A stretch of DNA of 64,000 nucleotides from Trichomonas tenax (GCA_023091735.1 JALKBU010000166.1:1-64000), one strand, 5' to 3'; positions 50,391 to 61,483 are shown, counted from the first letter of the stretch. Translations and numbers: made by a program. Notes: generated by a model from the letters alone, not told the origin.

Positions 50391-53312
50391 ATGGAATTCA
50401 GTTGTGACCTTCTGCGCTTATTATTTCATGAGCTCAGCCAACCCGATGGTCATGACATCGAATCAGTGTCTGAGTGTCTATTCAGAGCAACAAATGATGT
50501 TACAACAATTCCTTTTTTTCTCGAAATTTTAATCTCAGATAACGAAAATTACAAACTTCAGTGCAGTATTTTCTTAAATAAGACGCTAAGAAATGCTAGG
50601 CATCAACTCAGTGATGAAAAAAAGGATGAAATTGCTTCATTTATTCTACAAAATTTCGGAAGATTTGATTCTCGAACATCAAATTTGCTATTACAGCCTT
50701 TGCATTTACTTATTAAGACTCAATATTCACAACAACTATTAACAGACTCCGTTTTATCATATTTCAGCCAAGGTGATTTATTTCATTCAATAATTTTAAC
50801 TACAATCATTGAATTTAGTATTTCATCCAACATAGAGCTCGTTTGCAATATGATTAGAGCATCATTCGAAACAGGTGATCAATCCATTTACAATTATTCT
50901 TTAAGTTTAGCATATTGTACAATTTCTGAAATATCGCATAATGAACAGTTCGAAGCATATTTCAATACGCTGATCAGAGCTCTAACTGATTTCTTTCTAC
51001 GTAACATACAAGTATTTTCTCCTGAAACTTTAACGACTTTTGATAAAATACTACGCTTATGTTCCAATAAATCGATTCCATTTTTAATCGTAGGTGAAGT
51101 AATCGAACCTATTATTGCAATAATTTATAATCCTCAGGACCAGATATCATTATATCATTTCTTGCAAATCTTCTCTTCAATTCTTGAATCAGACGAAAAC
51201 TTTGATTTCACCACAGAACAAATTGCTCTCATTGGTAAAACAATAATTGAGTGTACACCAGTTCTCTACGTTAACTCAGATTCTGTTGAAGATCAATTAT
51301 TTGATGCTGCAGAAGTTGCACTATCATCTCTATTGACATTATTCAAGCTTTCAGACGCTCAAGAGTATGTTTGGTTATGCCTTAATAATTTGCTAAGCGA
51401 GAGTTCAGAAATTAATTTGATCATTACAATAATGATAATAACAGCTGCAATTGATTATACGGATGATTTCTTTAACGAGTCATACTCTAACCTTTTTGAT
51501 CTAATTCATAATTTATTGCAAGTTGAAAGTAATTTGATTGTCAATTATGTTATATCATTCCTGAATACACTTTTTACTGAAAAAGATATTGAAATCCCTT
51601 TGGATAAATATGATTTGCATTTACTGATATCAGACTTGTTTGAAGCATGTGGAAAATCAGAAAATTATCAGGCTCTCTATACAATTCCATATATCATTCG
51701 ATCACGAGGTCCTTCGGATGATCTGCTTGAGATTCTTACTGGATATATATTTCCACTGTTGGATTCAGAAGATGTCAACATCACTACAGCTTCATATAAT
51801 ATATTTAGTTCAATTCTTCAGAACATGACAAATGAGTTGAAAGAAGAAGTTTATGATAATATTTTAGTTTCTTTATTAAACAAGATCTCCACAGATGAAC
51901 TTGATGTTCTAGCAGCACCGATTTTAAGCTGTGTTAAGTCATTGTTGATGATAAATCCTGAAAAAATAAGTTCCATTCGACAGCAACTAACTACGATTCT
52001 AATGAAATTTATGATATCCGATGATGCTCAATGTTTTGCTGAAGGTGCTTTGTTTTTGAACCAAATATGTAAGACAAGCTATGGGACTGATATAATTTTA
52101 AATTCATGGGAAACATTGTTTTCAATCGTTATGAATAATATCAATGTCGATTCTATATCAAAATCATATTTTTCGCAAACAATCTCTGAAAGTCAATTAA
52201 CATCAGTAATCTTGCCTTCATTTTTTATTATTGGAAATATATTAGATCGAGTTGAATCTCTATACGAAAACGCTGAAATTATTTCAAGAATTATTCAAAT
52301 ATGCCTTAATGAAATGAATGATTGTTTATACATAAATCTAGCTGAAGCTACATCATCATTAGTGCTTCAAATTATCATCAGGATAAGAGAAAATATTGAT
52401 GCGCAAATACTACAATCCGTTTCAAAAGCACTGTGTAATGTTTTGATATATGCATCAGATAGTGAAAGTGTTTTATCGACATTTAGTCTTTATCTATCAG
52501 AATTTGGCCAAGAATTTATTGCTGAGCAAAATGATCAAATTATTAATTCTTTATTTGATAATGTATATAAGAAAAGAAACATTCACACGGGTGAATGGAA
52601 TGTTATAGAAAGAACAATATACATGCAATTAAGAATATTAATGACACTAATTAATGAAGAGAACATTCATCAGATTTGGGATAAGTTTAGAGAAAGCTTG
52701 ATAATGTTTTCATCAGATAGAAAATTCTTATTTTTCTCTTCCAACATTTTCACTATAATGCTCTCTAACAATGTTATTCAAGAAAGTGATTATGAAAGCA
52801 TTGCCTCATTATGTATGAATAATATCGAAAACGCATTCCATTTTCTTGCAAAATCATTGAAGCAACCAAATTTCGCACAAATTTGGATAAATATGATTCT
52901 TTCAAATATTGACAGCACAGATGAATATGTCAAAGAGCTTGTTGTGATATTGATAGGATTGGCTTTTTCAAAATTCAGCTATTCGATTCCAAACGAAATT
53001 ATAACAAAATTATTAGATAACTTTGCTCTCACAAACTATAATGTTTGCAGAAAATATATGAGCTTTATGCATCATATGATAAGCGATAGCTCTAAAATGC
53101 AGGAATTTGGGCAACAGATTTATTACTCCTTAGCACATTTCTTCCTTCAGTCACGCGATTATGTCGACATTATCAAGTCATCGGGAGAAAAAGCCAAATC
53201 AATGATAGGATTCCTTTTGTACTCACTTTCATCTGGGCTCGTTTCCAAAGAGCAATTCTCCAGCTATAAGATAATGTTAATGAATATTAGCACTTACTTT
53301 GATGATCTGTGA
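50391..53312 (+). CDS. Karyopherin/importin-beta-like HEAT protein, 973 aa
   Basis: The first 110 residues resemble an importin-beta N-terminal domain: SVSECLFRATNDVTTIPFFL, then QCSIFLNKTLRNAR where family members have AA..LKN.I. The remainder is a continuous series of helical pairs of HEAT type with acidic patches, and length near 970 residues fits karyopherins. These carry proteins or RNAs through nuclear pores under Ran control. The sequence does not let me choose a specific member (importin 7/8, exportin, transportin). The ATG at 50391 is the first in frame and the stop is TGA. It converges on the coiled-coil gene, 106 bases between stops. Confidence 0.68.
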   Translation: MEFSCDLLRLLFHELSQPDGHDIESVSECLFRATNDVTTIPFFLEILISDNENYKLQCSIFLNKTLRNARHQLSDEKKDEIASFILQNFGRFDSRTSNLLLQPLHLLIKTQYSQQLLTDSVLSYFSQGDLFHSIILTTIIEFSISSNIELVCNMIRASFETGDQSIYNYSLSLAYCTISEISHNEQFEAYFNTLIRALTDFFLRNIQVFSPETLTTFDKILRLCSNKSIPFLIVGEVIEPIIAIIYNPQDQISLYHFLQIFSSILESDENFDFTTEQIALIGKTIIECTPVLYVNSDSVEDQLFDAAEVALSSLLTLFKLSDAQEYVWLCLNNLLSESSEINLIITIMIITAAIDYTDDFFNESYSNLFDLIHNLLQVESNLIVNYVISFLNTLFTEKDIEIPLDKYDLHLLISDLFEACGKSENYQALYTIPYIIRSRGPSDDLLEILTGYIFPLLDSEDVNITTASYNIFSSILQNMTNELKEEVYDNILVSLLNKISTDELDVLAAPILSCVKSLLMINPEKISSIRQQLTTILMKFMISDDAQCFAEGALFLNQICKTSYGTDIILNSWETLFSIVMNNINVDSISKSYFSQTISESQLTSVILPSFFIIGNILDRVESLYENAEIISRIIQICLNEMNDCLYINLAEATSSLVLQIIIRIRENIDAQILQSVSKALCNVLIYASDSESVLSTFSLYLSEFGQEFIAEQNDQIINSLFDNVYKKRNIHTGEWNVIERTIYMQLRILMTLINEENIHQIWDKFRESLIMFSSDRKFLFFSSNIFTIMLSNNVIQESDYESIASLCMNNIENAFHFLAKSLKQPNFAQIWINMILSNIDSTDEYVKELVVILIGLAFSKFSYSIPNEIITKLLDNFALTNYNVCRKYMSFMHHMISDSSKMQEFGQQIYYSLAHFFLQSRDYVDIIKSSGEKAKSMIGFLLYSLSSGLVSKEQFSSYKIMLMNISTYFDDL

Positions 53313-53418
53313 AAGATCATTTTGTTATGATGCTTTTATTTTAATATATAGAGTAAATATTCAAATATTTTGATAACAACACATAAAACATTTACACACT
53401 CGATATGTAAAAAATGGC

Positions 53419-54072
53419 CTACTTAGTCTCAGCCAGCTTGTTGAACGCATTATACAAGTCACGAACAACTTCATTCATCGCATGCTGATTAAAATCTGGC
53501 TGTGTCATTAATGCCACCCAATCATTGAGAACGGTGAACATAGGGATTAAAGGTGAATCTGGTGATAAAGCAAGGTTCTGTGGGTCCCATATTTTAAGTA
53601 ATTTATTTAGTTTAGAAATAATTGCCTTTTCACGGATATTTTGGGCGTTTGAATTGCTGTCTCCCTGTGCTTGAAGCTGCTCTTGTAATTTATTATAGTC
53701 AGCTTGTAATTGAAGCAATCTATTGATCTCTGTTGGGATTTCATCCATTGAGCTTACTCCCAGAATAGAAATCAGTTCTCCTATAAATTCTACATTCTTT
53801 GAGGTCATAGATTTGACATTTGATAATTGTGAATCTTTTGTTGATCTTAATTCGACGATAGCTTCGCGATAATCCTTAATGGATTGTTCCAGTATTTGTG
53901 TCTGTTTATCTAATTCTTGCTCAAACTCAGAGCGTGCTAGATTAATTTTATCATTCATTGTAGAAACTGTTGATTCGAGTTCTTGCTTCATTTTTCCGAT
54001 CTCTTCCTCAACGGTATTGTACTCCTTTTGAAGTTCTTCCATTGTCATCTCTTCAAGTTTCTTTTTCTCCAT
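53419..54072 (-). CDS. Small coiled-coil protein, 217 aa
   Basis: The first ATG in the frame is at 54072 (MEKKKLEEMTMEELQKEYNT); upstream codons lead to an in-frame stop without another ATG. Residues 1-150 are coiled coil, followed by a more compact C-terminus (WDPQNLALSPDSPLIPMFTV and onward) of about 65 residues that is probably globular. No family is recognised. A kinetochore, axonemal or scaffold role would be guesswork. Confidence 0.7.
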   Translation of the reverse strand: MEKKKLEEMTMEELQKEYNTVEEEIGKMKQELESTVSTMNDKINLARSEFEQELDKQTQILEQSIKDYREAIVELRSTKDSQLSNVKSMTSKNVEFIGELISILGVSSMDEIPTEINRLLQLQADYNKLQEQLQAQGDSNSNAQNIREKAIISKLNKLLKIWDPQNLALSPDSPLIPMFTVLNDWVALMTQPDFNQHAMNEVVRDLYNAFNKLAETK

Positions 54073-54652
54073 TTTTGAAATGTGGCCGTTTATTAAATTT
54101 GTTATTTTTTCATTTTGCCTTTTTAGCTTTAGCACAGCATATACATGATCTGTAAATTCTATTTTTAAGAGGAAATTAATATGTTAGCCAATATTATTTT
54201 GAGAAATTTTGACTTCAAAAATGAATTCTTCATTGGTTGATTGTCATAGTCCATCCTAATATACAGCTTAAACATCATGCATTGAAATCAAAATATTAAA
54301 TTAAAAAAATAATATCAGCTTTACGTTCATATGTGGATGCATGGAAACAAAGCTACTCCTCGATATTGTTATTACAATTAAATCATTCTTGAATATGATA
54401 TTGATTAGAAAATTTAAATGAAATCATTTGAAATGTGTTCAATTATGATCATCTAATGCATAAATATGGTGTTGCCGAATGTATTTGCCTAATATTTCAT
54501 ATTTTGGAAATATATCAGGGAAAAAAACGGAAGTTACTATTATTATTTGAATGTTTAGATCCAAGCTAAAGAACAAAAATCAATCGTACACAATATAATA
54601 TGGAAACAAAAGAAATAAAAATTCCAAATTTAACAAAATGGAATTACTCTGC
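54073..54652. other. Intergenic stretch
   Basis: AT-rich with no gene or strong repeat that I can see. Confidence 0.3.
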
Positions 54653-54976
54653 CTAATTTGGCGCCTGTAAGTACGGCATAATGTGGATGAACTCTTGTGT
54701 AATATGATGATCTTTGTAATATTTACTGAAAATTTCGAACTTTTCAGGGTGCGCCTGGAAGAAATCTATGATGCAGCATTCGCACTGCGATAGATTTTCG
54801 AGTGATTTCCACACTTTTGTGTTATCTTTGATATTCTTAGCGACAAGAAATTCTGGTTTGTCGCCTTTATAACTGTTAACACGCATGTCTAGAATACAGT
54901 GATTTTCGCTTTCTTGACTTTGCGGTGAATGTTTCATTGACAATGACAAATTAAATTTGATTTTTAGGGTTTGCAT
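54653..54976 (-). CDS. Small protein of unknown function, 107 aa
   Basis: ATG at 54976; a second ATG at residue 14 (MKHSPQSQESEN) is an alternative start. The sequence is mixed, with a CECC motif in QCECCIIDFFQAHPEKFE and aromatic-rich C-terminal helices. No signal peptide or membrane segment. The composition looks coding, but I recognise no family. Confidence 0.5.
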   Translation of the reverse strand: MQTLKIKFNLSLSMKHSPQSQESENHCILDMRVNSYKGDKPEFLVAKNIKDNTKVWKSLENLSQCECCIIDFFQAHPEKFEIFSKYYKDHHITQEFIHIMPYLQAPN

Positions 54977-55617
54977 CCCCTAATTGTTTGGGGGTCAAGG
55001 AAATTTGCTTACACTTCAAATCGTTGGATTACAAGCCTGCGTTAGCAACGTCTTGTCGGCTTAATATTCGCCCGAAACGATTACAATTGAGATATTTTTG
55101 GGAAAAGGTTTTCGAAAAGTATACCTTTACACATAGCTACAGTTCTAGTAACTATATGTAATTTCTTACTTTATTCGTCAAAAATAATAAATTGTTCTAA
55201 ACAAGAGGAAATTATAGTACATTTTAACATTACTTCACCTAGTCGGTTTTCATTCATAGTGTAATTAGCTCAATCAGCCATATTATGAAATATTTTTAAA
55301 AAAATCTTTGTTATGTCTAAACAATTAGTGATTTTTACGTAATCTACATTGAACTAAAAGATTTTCATCATGGAAAATTATGCCATTTAAGTTAATCATT
55401 CTTCAAATTTGATCACAATTGAATAACATCACAATTGCTGAAATTCTATTAAGCTTTGTGGAGCTAGTTATTTCGGAAGATCAAAATTCAGAAAGATATT
55501 AAAACATCATATTGAATGAAATTCTTCTTTGTTAGTATATTTGCGTAGTGCATCTGATATTACTAATATGCTCGTAATACAATTCATATTAATTGTAAAT
55601 GTATATTAGTATTGGAA
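54977..55617. other. Intergenic stretch
   Basis: AT-rich, apart from a less AT-rich patch near 55020-55085. No gene, tRNA or clear repeat is seen. Confidence 0.3.
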
Positions 55618-56130
55618 TTAAATCTCAACAGGTTCATTAAGAACTTCGTATGGTAATCTTGGTGCTAAACTATTCTCTGGGAGATCCATTTCCAACATCT
55701 GTTTAATTTTTCGATTAATTTTGTCAACATTGAACATTATAATATCATTTTCACTTCTAGGAATGTGCGCGAACATTTTCTGGCATTTTTTATCGAGTAC
55801 ATCACACATAACAAAAATTAAAGTTCGAGGTCCATTGAATTCCTTTCCATTTTCCCAAATTTGATGAATGTCTTGTTTCCATTCTTCAGTGTTTTTGTAT
55901 TCTTGGTTTTCAAGTTTACTTTTAACAGTTGATAAATCCATTGGATGCTTAATTATCGAGAAATACGTTTCCGACCATGATTCATTCTTAGGTATTGGTT
56001 TAGAGAATTCAATACAAAGTGGATTTGCCAACAGTTTGTTCGTACATTTTAAAGCAAACTCGTGTTCATAATTATTCATAGATTCTACTGTCACTTTTAT
56101 ATTTTGGGATAAGGATATTAAATTTGACAT
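55618..56130 (-). CDS. Bromodomain protein, 170 aa
   Basis: The start is the ATG at 56130 (MSNLISLSQNIKVTVE). The bromodomain covers about residues 30-130: the ZA-loop region IEFSKPIPKNESWSETYFSI, then IKHPMDLSTVKSKLENQEYK, and the acetyl-lysine Asn position in GKEFNGPRTL. Bromodomains bind acetyl-lysine on histones. The protein is little more than the domain, so it probably acts as a subunit of a chromatin complex. It is divergent from the 1320-aa gene, whose reading frame begins about 10 bases away. Confidence 0.87.
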   Translation of the reverse strand: MSNLISLSQNIKVTVESMNNYEHEFALKCTNKLLANPLCIEFSKPIPKNESWSETYFSIIKHPMDLSTVKSKLENQEYKNTEEWKQDIHQIWENGKEFNGPRTLIFVMCDVLDKKCQKMFAHIPRSENDIIMFNVDKINRKIKQMLEMDLPENSLAPRLPYEVLNEPVEI

Positions 56131-56140
56131 GTAAAATTTG

Positions 56141-59100
56141 GTGTCAAAATTAGAAAATAGTTTGAACTCGAAATCTTGGGAACCAGACAATTCCCAACAA
56201 CTCGATTCACGCCTTTACAACCTTGAAAAGCAATTATCTGTCTTCCTGTCATACCTTAACTCGCAAGGATTCTCAATTCAAGAAGTTTTATCGAAGAACA
56301 GGTATTATCTAAACGTTAACAATATCCAACAGCTATATGACACCGGTTTGAAGAGTGTTTTAGAATCAGTATCCACTATTCATCAACTAAAAACGCAAAT
56401 TGAACCTCAACCAATTTTCAAATCTACATATACAGTAGACTCTGAGAAGTTTACTCAGACATTCGAGGACTTCATGAGTCATGCGACAATTTATTTCCTA
56501 CGATGTCCATTCACACCTGTCACGATTTCGCAATGTTTTTCGTTCTTTATCGCTCTTCACTCATTTTACCTTAAGATGGTCGTTAATCCTTTGATTGTCC
56601 CGAATATTGATGATTTTGTAAACATTTGGACACAATTTTACAAATCTTTTAACGAATTCCAAGTTATCATTTTACAAATCGATTTCGAAAGCTATACAAA
56701 TAGATTTGACGATTACCTTAACAGTGTAACTAAGGTTATTACAGATCAGCACTTTTATGATAAACAAACTCAAAAATTAAACGAATTAAAGGCAGATCTC
56801 ATGAAGGTCAGAACAAATGATTCGATTAAAGAGCCGTTGAATGCTGCTTTGGATATGGTTAATGCGATTACCAGCGACTTGCATCCGCATCGTAAAAATC
56901 AAGAAATTATTAGACAAAATGAGTTTCTTCAGCAATTAATAATGGTGATCAAATCAGCAATTTCCACATTGGATGCAATGGAAGAAACCCAAAAAGTCAA
57001 TGCTTTTGTTATCCAAAAGAATTTCTCAATTAATCCGTTACAGTTTAAGGCTGCAAATATTATGACAAACATTAATCAGATTCCAGAATTAATATTATAT
57101 GAACTTCGCTTAATACGAGAATTTAATTTCCAGTCCGAAAATAATTACTCAAAAATTCAATCAATTGTTAAACAGTACACAGAAATCAATAGGAAAGGAA
57201 TGACAGACCAAGAATTACTCAAAGATCTCATCAGAGCTTCAGAAGAGTATATTATTCCAAGAAATCATGAACAAGAAGATAAAATATATGAAGGTCTTAC
57301 TAAAGCTATTACAACTCAAATACATAATCAAGAAAATTCCACTTCAATTCGTCAATTATTAAAAGATTATAATAATTACACAGAAACGTTTGTTAAAAAC
57401 CAAGAACAATACATTGCAGCATTTTACCGCTATCTTCATTTCGTCAACGCGCAAACAGACATCAAACTCCAAAGCAAGGACTTAATTAACAGAGAATTTT
57501 TAGCCATGTGTCAAAAGTACAATTCAACACTTCAATGTCAGTTGCTTGGAAGCTGCATTAAGGAAATTGGCAGCGTCATCAAATCAGCTCTTGCCAAACA
57601 AGGAGGAATGATTGATCCTCAAACATCTTTCCTTGTCCAGCTTCGTGATTATATTCTTTCACTTAAGTCTATTATTAAGGCATGGGAAGCGCTGTCTCCG
57701 AAGAAAGATATCAAAGGAATGTTTATTGATTGGTTTGGTCTATTTTTAGAGGTTTGTGATGCAAATATCGAATTAGCACTCAAAAGACCATTCGCTGAAG
57801 CCCTCTTCCCTATTCTTTCTATTCTCCCCGATCCTGTTTGCTTCAACTCGATTTTAAAGATTGATGAGATTTCACAGAAGATTAACGATAAAATTACAGA
57901 AGTTGGACAAATTAACAGCATGCAGATATTGTCCAACAGTGAAGTTCTCATGAAGAAAATTGGCGAACTTGCAAATATACTTGAAGATGTTAACTTGAAG
58001 ATCAAGTTTAAGACGATTTACTACAACCTTTATGCAGCTGTTCAAATGACAGAAAACTCTAACTCGCACATTACTAAGCCACCTGAGACTCCATTTGAAA
58101 TAAGGGATCCGATGATATGTGTTGTTGCAACAGTTATTAATTTTATGCGCAAGAAACTCGTCCCTGAAATCCATTACGAAAGATTATTAACTTATTTCGT
58201 CAACTTCTTCAAATATCTGTTTTTGGATGAAGTCGAGAATTTCCACAAACAATCACTTGGAATTGTCAATATCATTCCAATGTTTGACTATTCTGATCAC
58301 TTAATCAAAGCAATTTTAACATTGTTGAACATGAAAAGAATTGTTTTGTCTTTCCTCCGCACTTCTGGAAAATCAGATCCGGAGTTTGTTCAAGCTTTCA
58401 TTGATGTTGAGTCCGCCGTTTATCAGGTTATATCTGCGTCTAAATTCGCCGATATAGTTATATTATCTGAGAACTTGTTTAAGGCCGCTGAAGAACAATC
58501 TTATTCACTTGCTGACCTTTTAAGAACGCAGTGGAAGTTTGTTGCATATTTCATCAAAATCGCTGATTCTGTTCAAAAGATGATCGAATCTGTTCATAAA
58601 ATAACTGTAACAAAGGATGGAGGTCGCCTTATAATACACTTCAGTCTTGCAATCAATTTCTATACAGCAATTTCCAAATTCTTTGTTGCAATGCTTGAAG
58701 TAAAGACAGACAAGATCAATGAATTTGACTCACTAATTCATATCACAGCGAACCAGGAATTACTAATGTTCCAGTCTGTTGAACCCTCTTATCTTGAATC
58801 ACTGAAAGATGGTTATGTTCTTGCCAAGGATTCTATTCAAATTACTCTTTTGGAAGTCACCAGGCAGCGCCTCATTCCTGCCCTTTCTGTTTTATTTGCT
58901 TCAATTTCAACAACAAACTGCACTCCTCCTGGAAGTTGTTCTGTATTTCTCGATCAAATAATCAAGTCATCAAATGAAATTGCTGCAACAAAAGATCCAA
59001 GTATTATAGTCACAAATGCAACTGTTATTGATGATAATTTATTTGCCATGCTGCAGTTCACAAATCCTTCTGATGAAGTATCTGCAGCGTTTGATGAACT

Positions 59101-60100
59101 CCGAGCTTCATTGACACTTATACTTAATTTGGACAATTTGAATCAAATGACAATGATTGGTGATGTTTTGACAACTCGTGTTGCTCGGGTTTTCGCATTT
59201 GATTGCCCACAGTTTGCAATTTCTCTCAATGAAGTATGCACAGATGGCTTGGACTCATTCCTTCCACCTCTGTTAACTAAAGGAGCTGAGATTCATAATA
59301 TGTTCAAGAAATTCTTCTCTTATCAGCTCACGAATGATCTAAGAACTCACGGAGAAGCCCTAGCTAGTGAATACAATTCTGCAGTAGCGCGTGTGGCAAC
59401 AAGACTTGCTGAAGTTGCTCCTGATACAACAGCAAAGGCAAGAGAAAACTCAAACCAAATTAACTCTTTGAAATCTCTTCTCGCAGCAAAAGTTGAGCTT
59501 CTTACAGCCAAGAAGAAGGAAGTTGAATCATCTCCTGGTTTAGATGGGGAATATGCCAAATACACAACTGAGATGAACAAATCTATCAACGAAATGATTA
59601 AAACAAAGACAGAACTGCACGAAGCACAAGGCAAACTTGCTTCTGCAAAGAGCGTTGGCTATGAACTAGACAGACAAATTGATCAATACAAGGCAGCTCT
59701 TGCTGCAAAGAATGATGCCTCAGCGATTAAACCGAAGCCAGTAGCATCAGTTCCACTTGTTGTTTCTCAAAATCTTCAAGATGCCATTGATGACAATATC
59801 AGGCTGAGAAAGGAGCTCGCAATTGTTAAGAGTGGAAAGAAATCAATGCGCGAAAAGGTCAATGACCTTAGAAAGCATCTTTCTTCTCTTGAAAAACATA
59901 AGAAAGAATTTAAGTTCACAGATGAGCAGATGAAAAAGAATGAAGATTCCACAATTGAAGATTTGGAGGAATTGAAGACAATGCTCAGCGATAACAAACT
60001 TCCAGATAGTTCAGATACACTCATTAACCTTGTCGAAAGTATAATAATATGCATTACTCAATACAACTCTGTCCGTGAAGATTTGTTTGTATTAAAATAG
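56141..60100 (+). CDS. Large helical protein of unknown function, 1319 aa, no ATG at its start
   Basis: The open frame begins after an in-frame TAA at 56132, then TTG and GTG (56141, GTG TCA AAA TTA). There is no in-frame ATG before about residue 113. The frame nonetheless looks coding from the start. Non-ATG initiation, a mutated or misread ATG, or a short upstream exon are possible. The protein is helical throughout, with coiled coil near residues 1090-1200 and 1220-1320, an Ala/Lys-rich linker between, and no membrane segment or known motif. It is similar in general character to the 1422-aa protein at 17998. The start overlaps the bromodomain gene's promoter. Confidence 0.75.
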   Translation: MSKLENSLNSKSWEPDNSQQLDSRLYNLEKQLSVFLSYLNSQGFSIQEVLSKNRYYLNVNNIQQLYDTGLKSVLESVSTIHQLKTQIEPQPIFKSTYTVDSEKFTQTFEDFMSHATIYFLRCPFTPVTISQCFSFFIALHSFYLKMVVNPLIVPNIDDFVNIWTQFYKSFNEFQVIILQIDFESYTNRFDDYLNSVTKVITDQHFYDKQTQKLNELKADLMKVRTNDSIKEPLNAALDMVNAITSDLHPHRKNQEIIRQNEFLQQLIMVIKSAISTLDAMEETQKVNAFVIQKNFSINPLQFKAANIMTNINQIPELILYELRLIREFNFQSENNYSKIQSIVKQYTEINRKGMTDQELLKDLIRASEEYIIPRNHEQEDKIYEGLTKAITTQIHNQENSTSIRQLLKDYNNYTETFVKNQEQYIAAFYRYLHFVNAQTDIKLQSKDLINREFLAMCQKYNSTLQCQLLGSCIKEIGSVIKSALAKQGGMIDPQTSFLVQLRDYILSLKSIIKAWEALSPKKDIKGMFIDWFGLFLEVCDANIELALKRPFAEALFPILSILPDPVCFNSILKIDEISQKINDKITEVGQINSMQILSNSEVLMKKIGELANILEDVNLKIKFKTIYYNLYAAVQMTENSNSHITKPPETPFEIRDPMICVVATVINFMRKKLVPEIHYERLLTYFVNFFKYLFLDEVENFHKQSLGIVNIIPMFDYSDHLIKAILTLLNMKRIVLSFLRTSGKSDPEFVQAFIDVESAVYQVISASKFADIVILSENLFKAAEEQSYSLADLLRTQWKFVAYFIKIADSVQKMIESVHKITVTKDGGRLIIHFSLAINFYTAISKFFVAMLEVKTDKINEFDSLIHITANQELLMFQSVEPSYLESLKDGYVLAKDSIQITLLEVTRQRLIPALSVLFASISTTNCTPPGSCSVFLDQIIKSSNEIAATKDPSIIVTNATVIDDNLFAMLQFTNPSDEVSAAFDELRASLTLILNLDNLNQMTMIGDVLTTRVARVFAFDCPQFAISLNEVCTDGLDSFLPPLLTKGAEIHNMFKKFFSYQLTNDLRTHGEALASEYNSAVARVATRLAEVAPDTTAKARENSNQINSLKSLLAAKVELLTAKKKEVESSPGLDGEYAKYTTEMNKSINEMIKTKTELHEAQGKLASAKSVGYELDRQIDQYKAALAAKNDASAIKPKPVASVPLVVSQNLQDAIDDNIRLRKELAIVKSGKKSMREKVNDLRKHLSSLEKHKKEFKFTDEQMKKNEDSTIEDLEELKTMLSDNKLPDSSDTLINLVESIIICITQYNSVREDLFVLK

Positions 60101-60240
60101 TTAATTAGTTTTGTTTGTTAAACTAATATATTTCTTTGCTTTAAAAAGGATAAGCTTGTCAACTCAGAGGTCGGATTTATCAGGAATTTAATGTATATAG
60201 GCCTATATAGTCGCTTTAGAGTTGATATTTTAATTTTTAT

Positions 60241-60705
60241 GAAATCCCAGTGCTGATCCATCATGTGAGGCAGGTCTATGATGTATCATCTCCATATGAC
60301 AGAGCATTGTGGTCTCAGCGAAAAACATCTCTCAAAAAAGGCGAACAAGTTGATGCCAAAATTCTGCTGCTCAAGCATGTGGAGTTGCTCCATATTGGAG
60401 TGATCCAACATGCTTGAGCAGCAGCAGAATTTTGTGTATTCATTTAAAAATGGGTTGAAATTTAGAAGATTATTGACTTTTCGAAATATCTAGGAATACT
60501 GGTGCTACACCAACTGCCTGTTGATGGGTAGTGGGTGTCACATCAGTATTCCTGGATATTCCCACAATGTCCAAAATCGCAAATTATCAGCACTTTTATT
60601 TTGCTTTTTTGCTGAAATCACAGTGCTTCTCCATCATATGGTGCTGTGTCATCCTAGATCTATCCAATATGATGTAACAGCACTGTGATTTCAGCAAAAA
60701 AAAAT
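60241..60705. repeat. Hairpin array, first block, at least four hairpins
   Basis: Hairpins at about 60241-60325 (weak), 60358-60433 (arms around CTGCTCAAGCATG), 60488-60560 (AATATCTAGGAATACTGGTG and its complement) and 60605-60701 (perfect 23-base arms, TTGCTGAAATCACAGTGCT). Each is 70-100 bases long and they are evenly spaced. Related members appear again at 61484-62960. No protein-coding frame is present. Confidence 0.8.
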
Positions 60706-60885
60706 TATTTTGGTGCTAACATGTAAAGTTCTAAATTTGACACTTGTGGGGGATTGTACCATTCCATTATTCTATTAAAAAATATTTGACCTATTCTAAA
60801 AATCCAATGTTGCACCCTGTAGTGTAGAGGACTCAAATGACTCACAGAATCTTAGCTGTTAATTATAAAGAGATATAATTAATGA

Positions 60886-61350
60886 ATTAATCCTGCTGCT
60901 CTTCATTTTCATCATCACTCTTATCATTGGTGGCATCAGCAGCAATGGGATCTTCCGCTCCGAGCTGAATCCGATTTGGAAGTCAGTGAGGGCAGTGCAA
61001 AAAAAACAGACAATCCGGAATGCGTTCAGATCACCGGTATACCGGACGTATAGGATGCGCCAAAATATCTTAAGACGATCAATAGAAGTGCTCAACGACA
61101 ATGTCGTGAGACGCAAAACGTGTGTTGTACTCCTTCTCGACTTGCAATTGGTCCGAGGTCGTTTTTCAGACCTTGATAACAAAGGTCGGTCAAGAAAACA
61201 ATGTGCCAAGTCGGAGTCACGACGGGTGTTGGAAAACTTCGATGTTTCTGAAGACTGTAAGGTCATGAATATAATTTCAAACGCCCCAGCAAAATTAAGT
61301 ACCTGCCACGTATGTCAACGATGACTTAGATTTTGCCTGTGTGAGTGTTG
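60886..61350 (-). pseudogene. Possible broken Rho/Rac-like GTPase gene
   Basis: Read on the minus strand in shifting frames, words typical of Rho-family GTPases appear in order: TFVI then GLKNDL near 61160-61180 (compare PFVIVGLKNDL), SREGVQ just after, and SHDIVVEHFY near 61090 (compare SALTxxNVxxLF). Single-base shifts separate these pieces. The 3' end reads to an acidic tail (SDDENEEQQD) that is unlike a Rho tail, so this may be a composite. The region is less AT-rich than its surroundings. The call rests on short words only. Confidence 0.28.
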
Positions 61351-61483
61351 CGTACCGAAAGTTGTCATGAAAAAGTGATATTATTTGACATGTAAGTGTG
61401 CATATTTGACAAATAAATATTTACGTGTAAAATGCCGGAATTGAGTTAGGGTGTGACACCTTATGATTGACTAAATGGACTTT

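Noticed and set aside
56050..56141. A 5' intron supplying the missing start of the 1319-aa protein
   Set aside because: I saw no trichomonad-type splice signals (GTATGT with a late ACTAACACACAG), and the upstream DNA is the bromodomain gene on the other strand. It is not excluded, only unsupported.
60986..61324. 112-codon basic open frame on the plus strand
   Set aside because: It overlaps the minus-strand GTPase-like words, lacks recognisable motifs and is probably a shadow frame.
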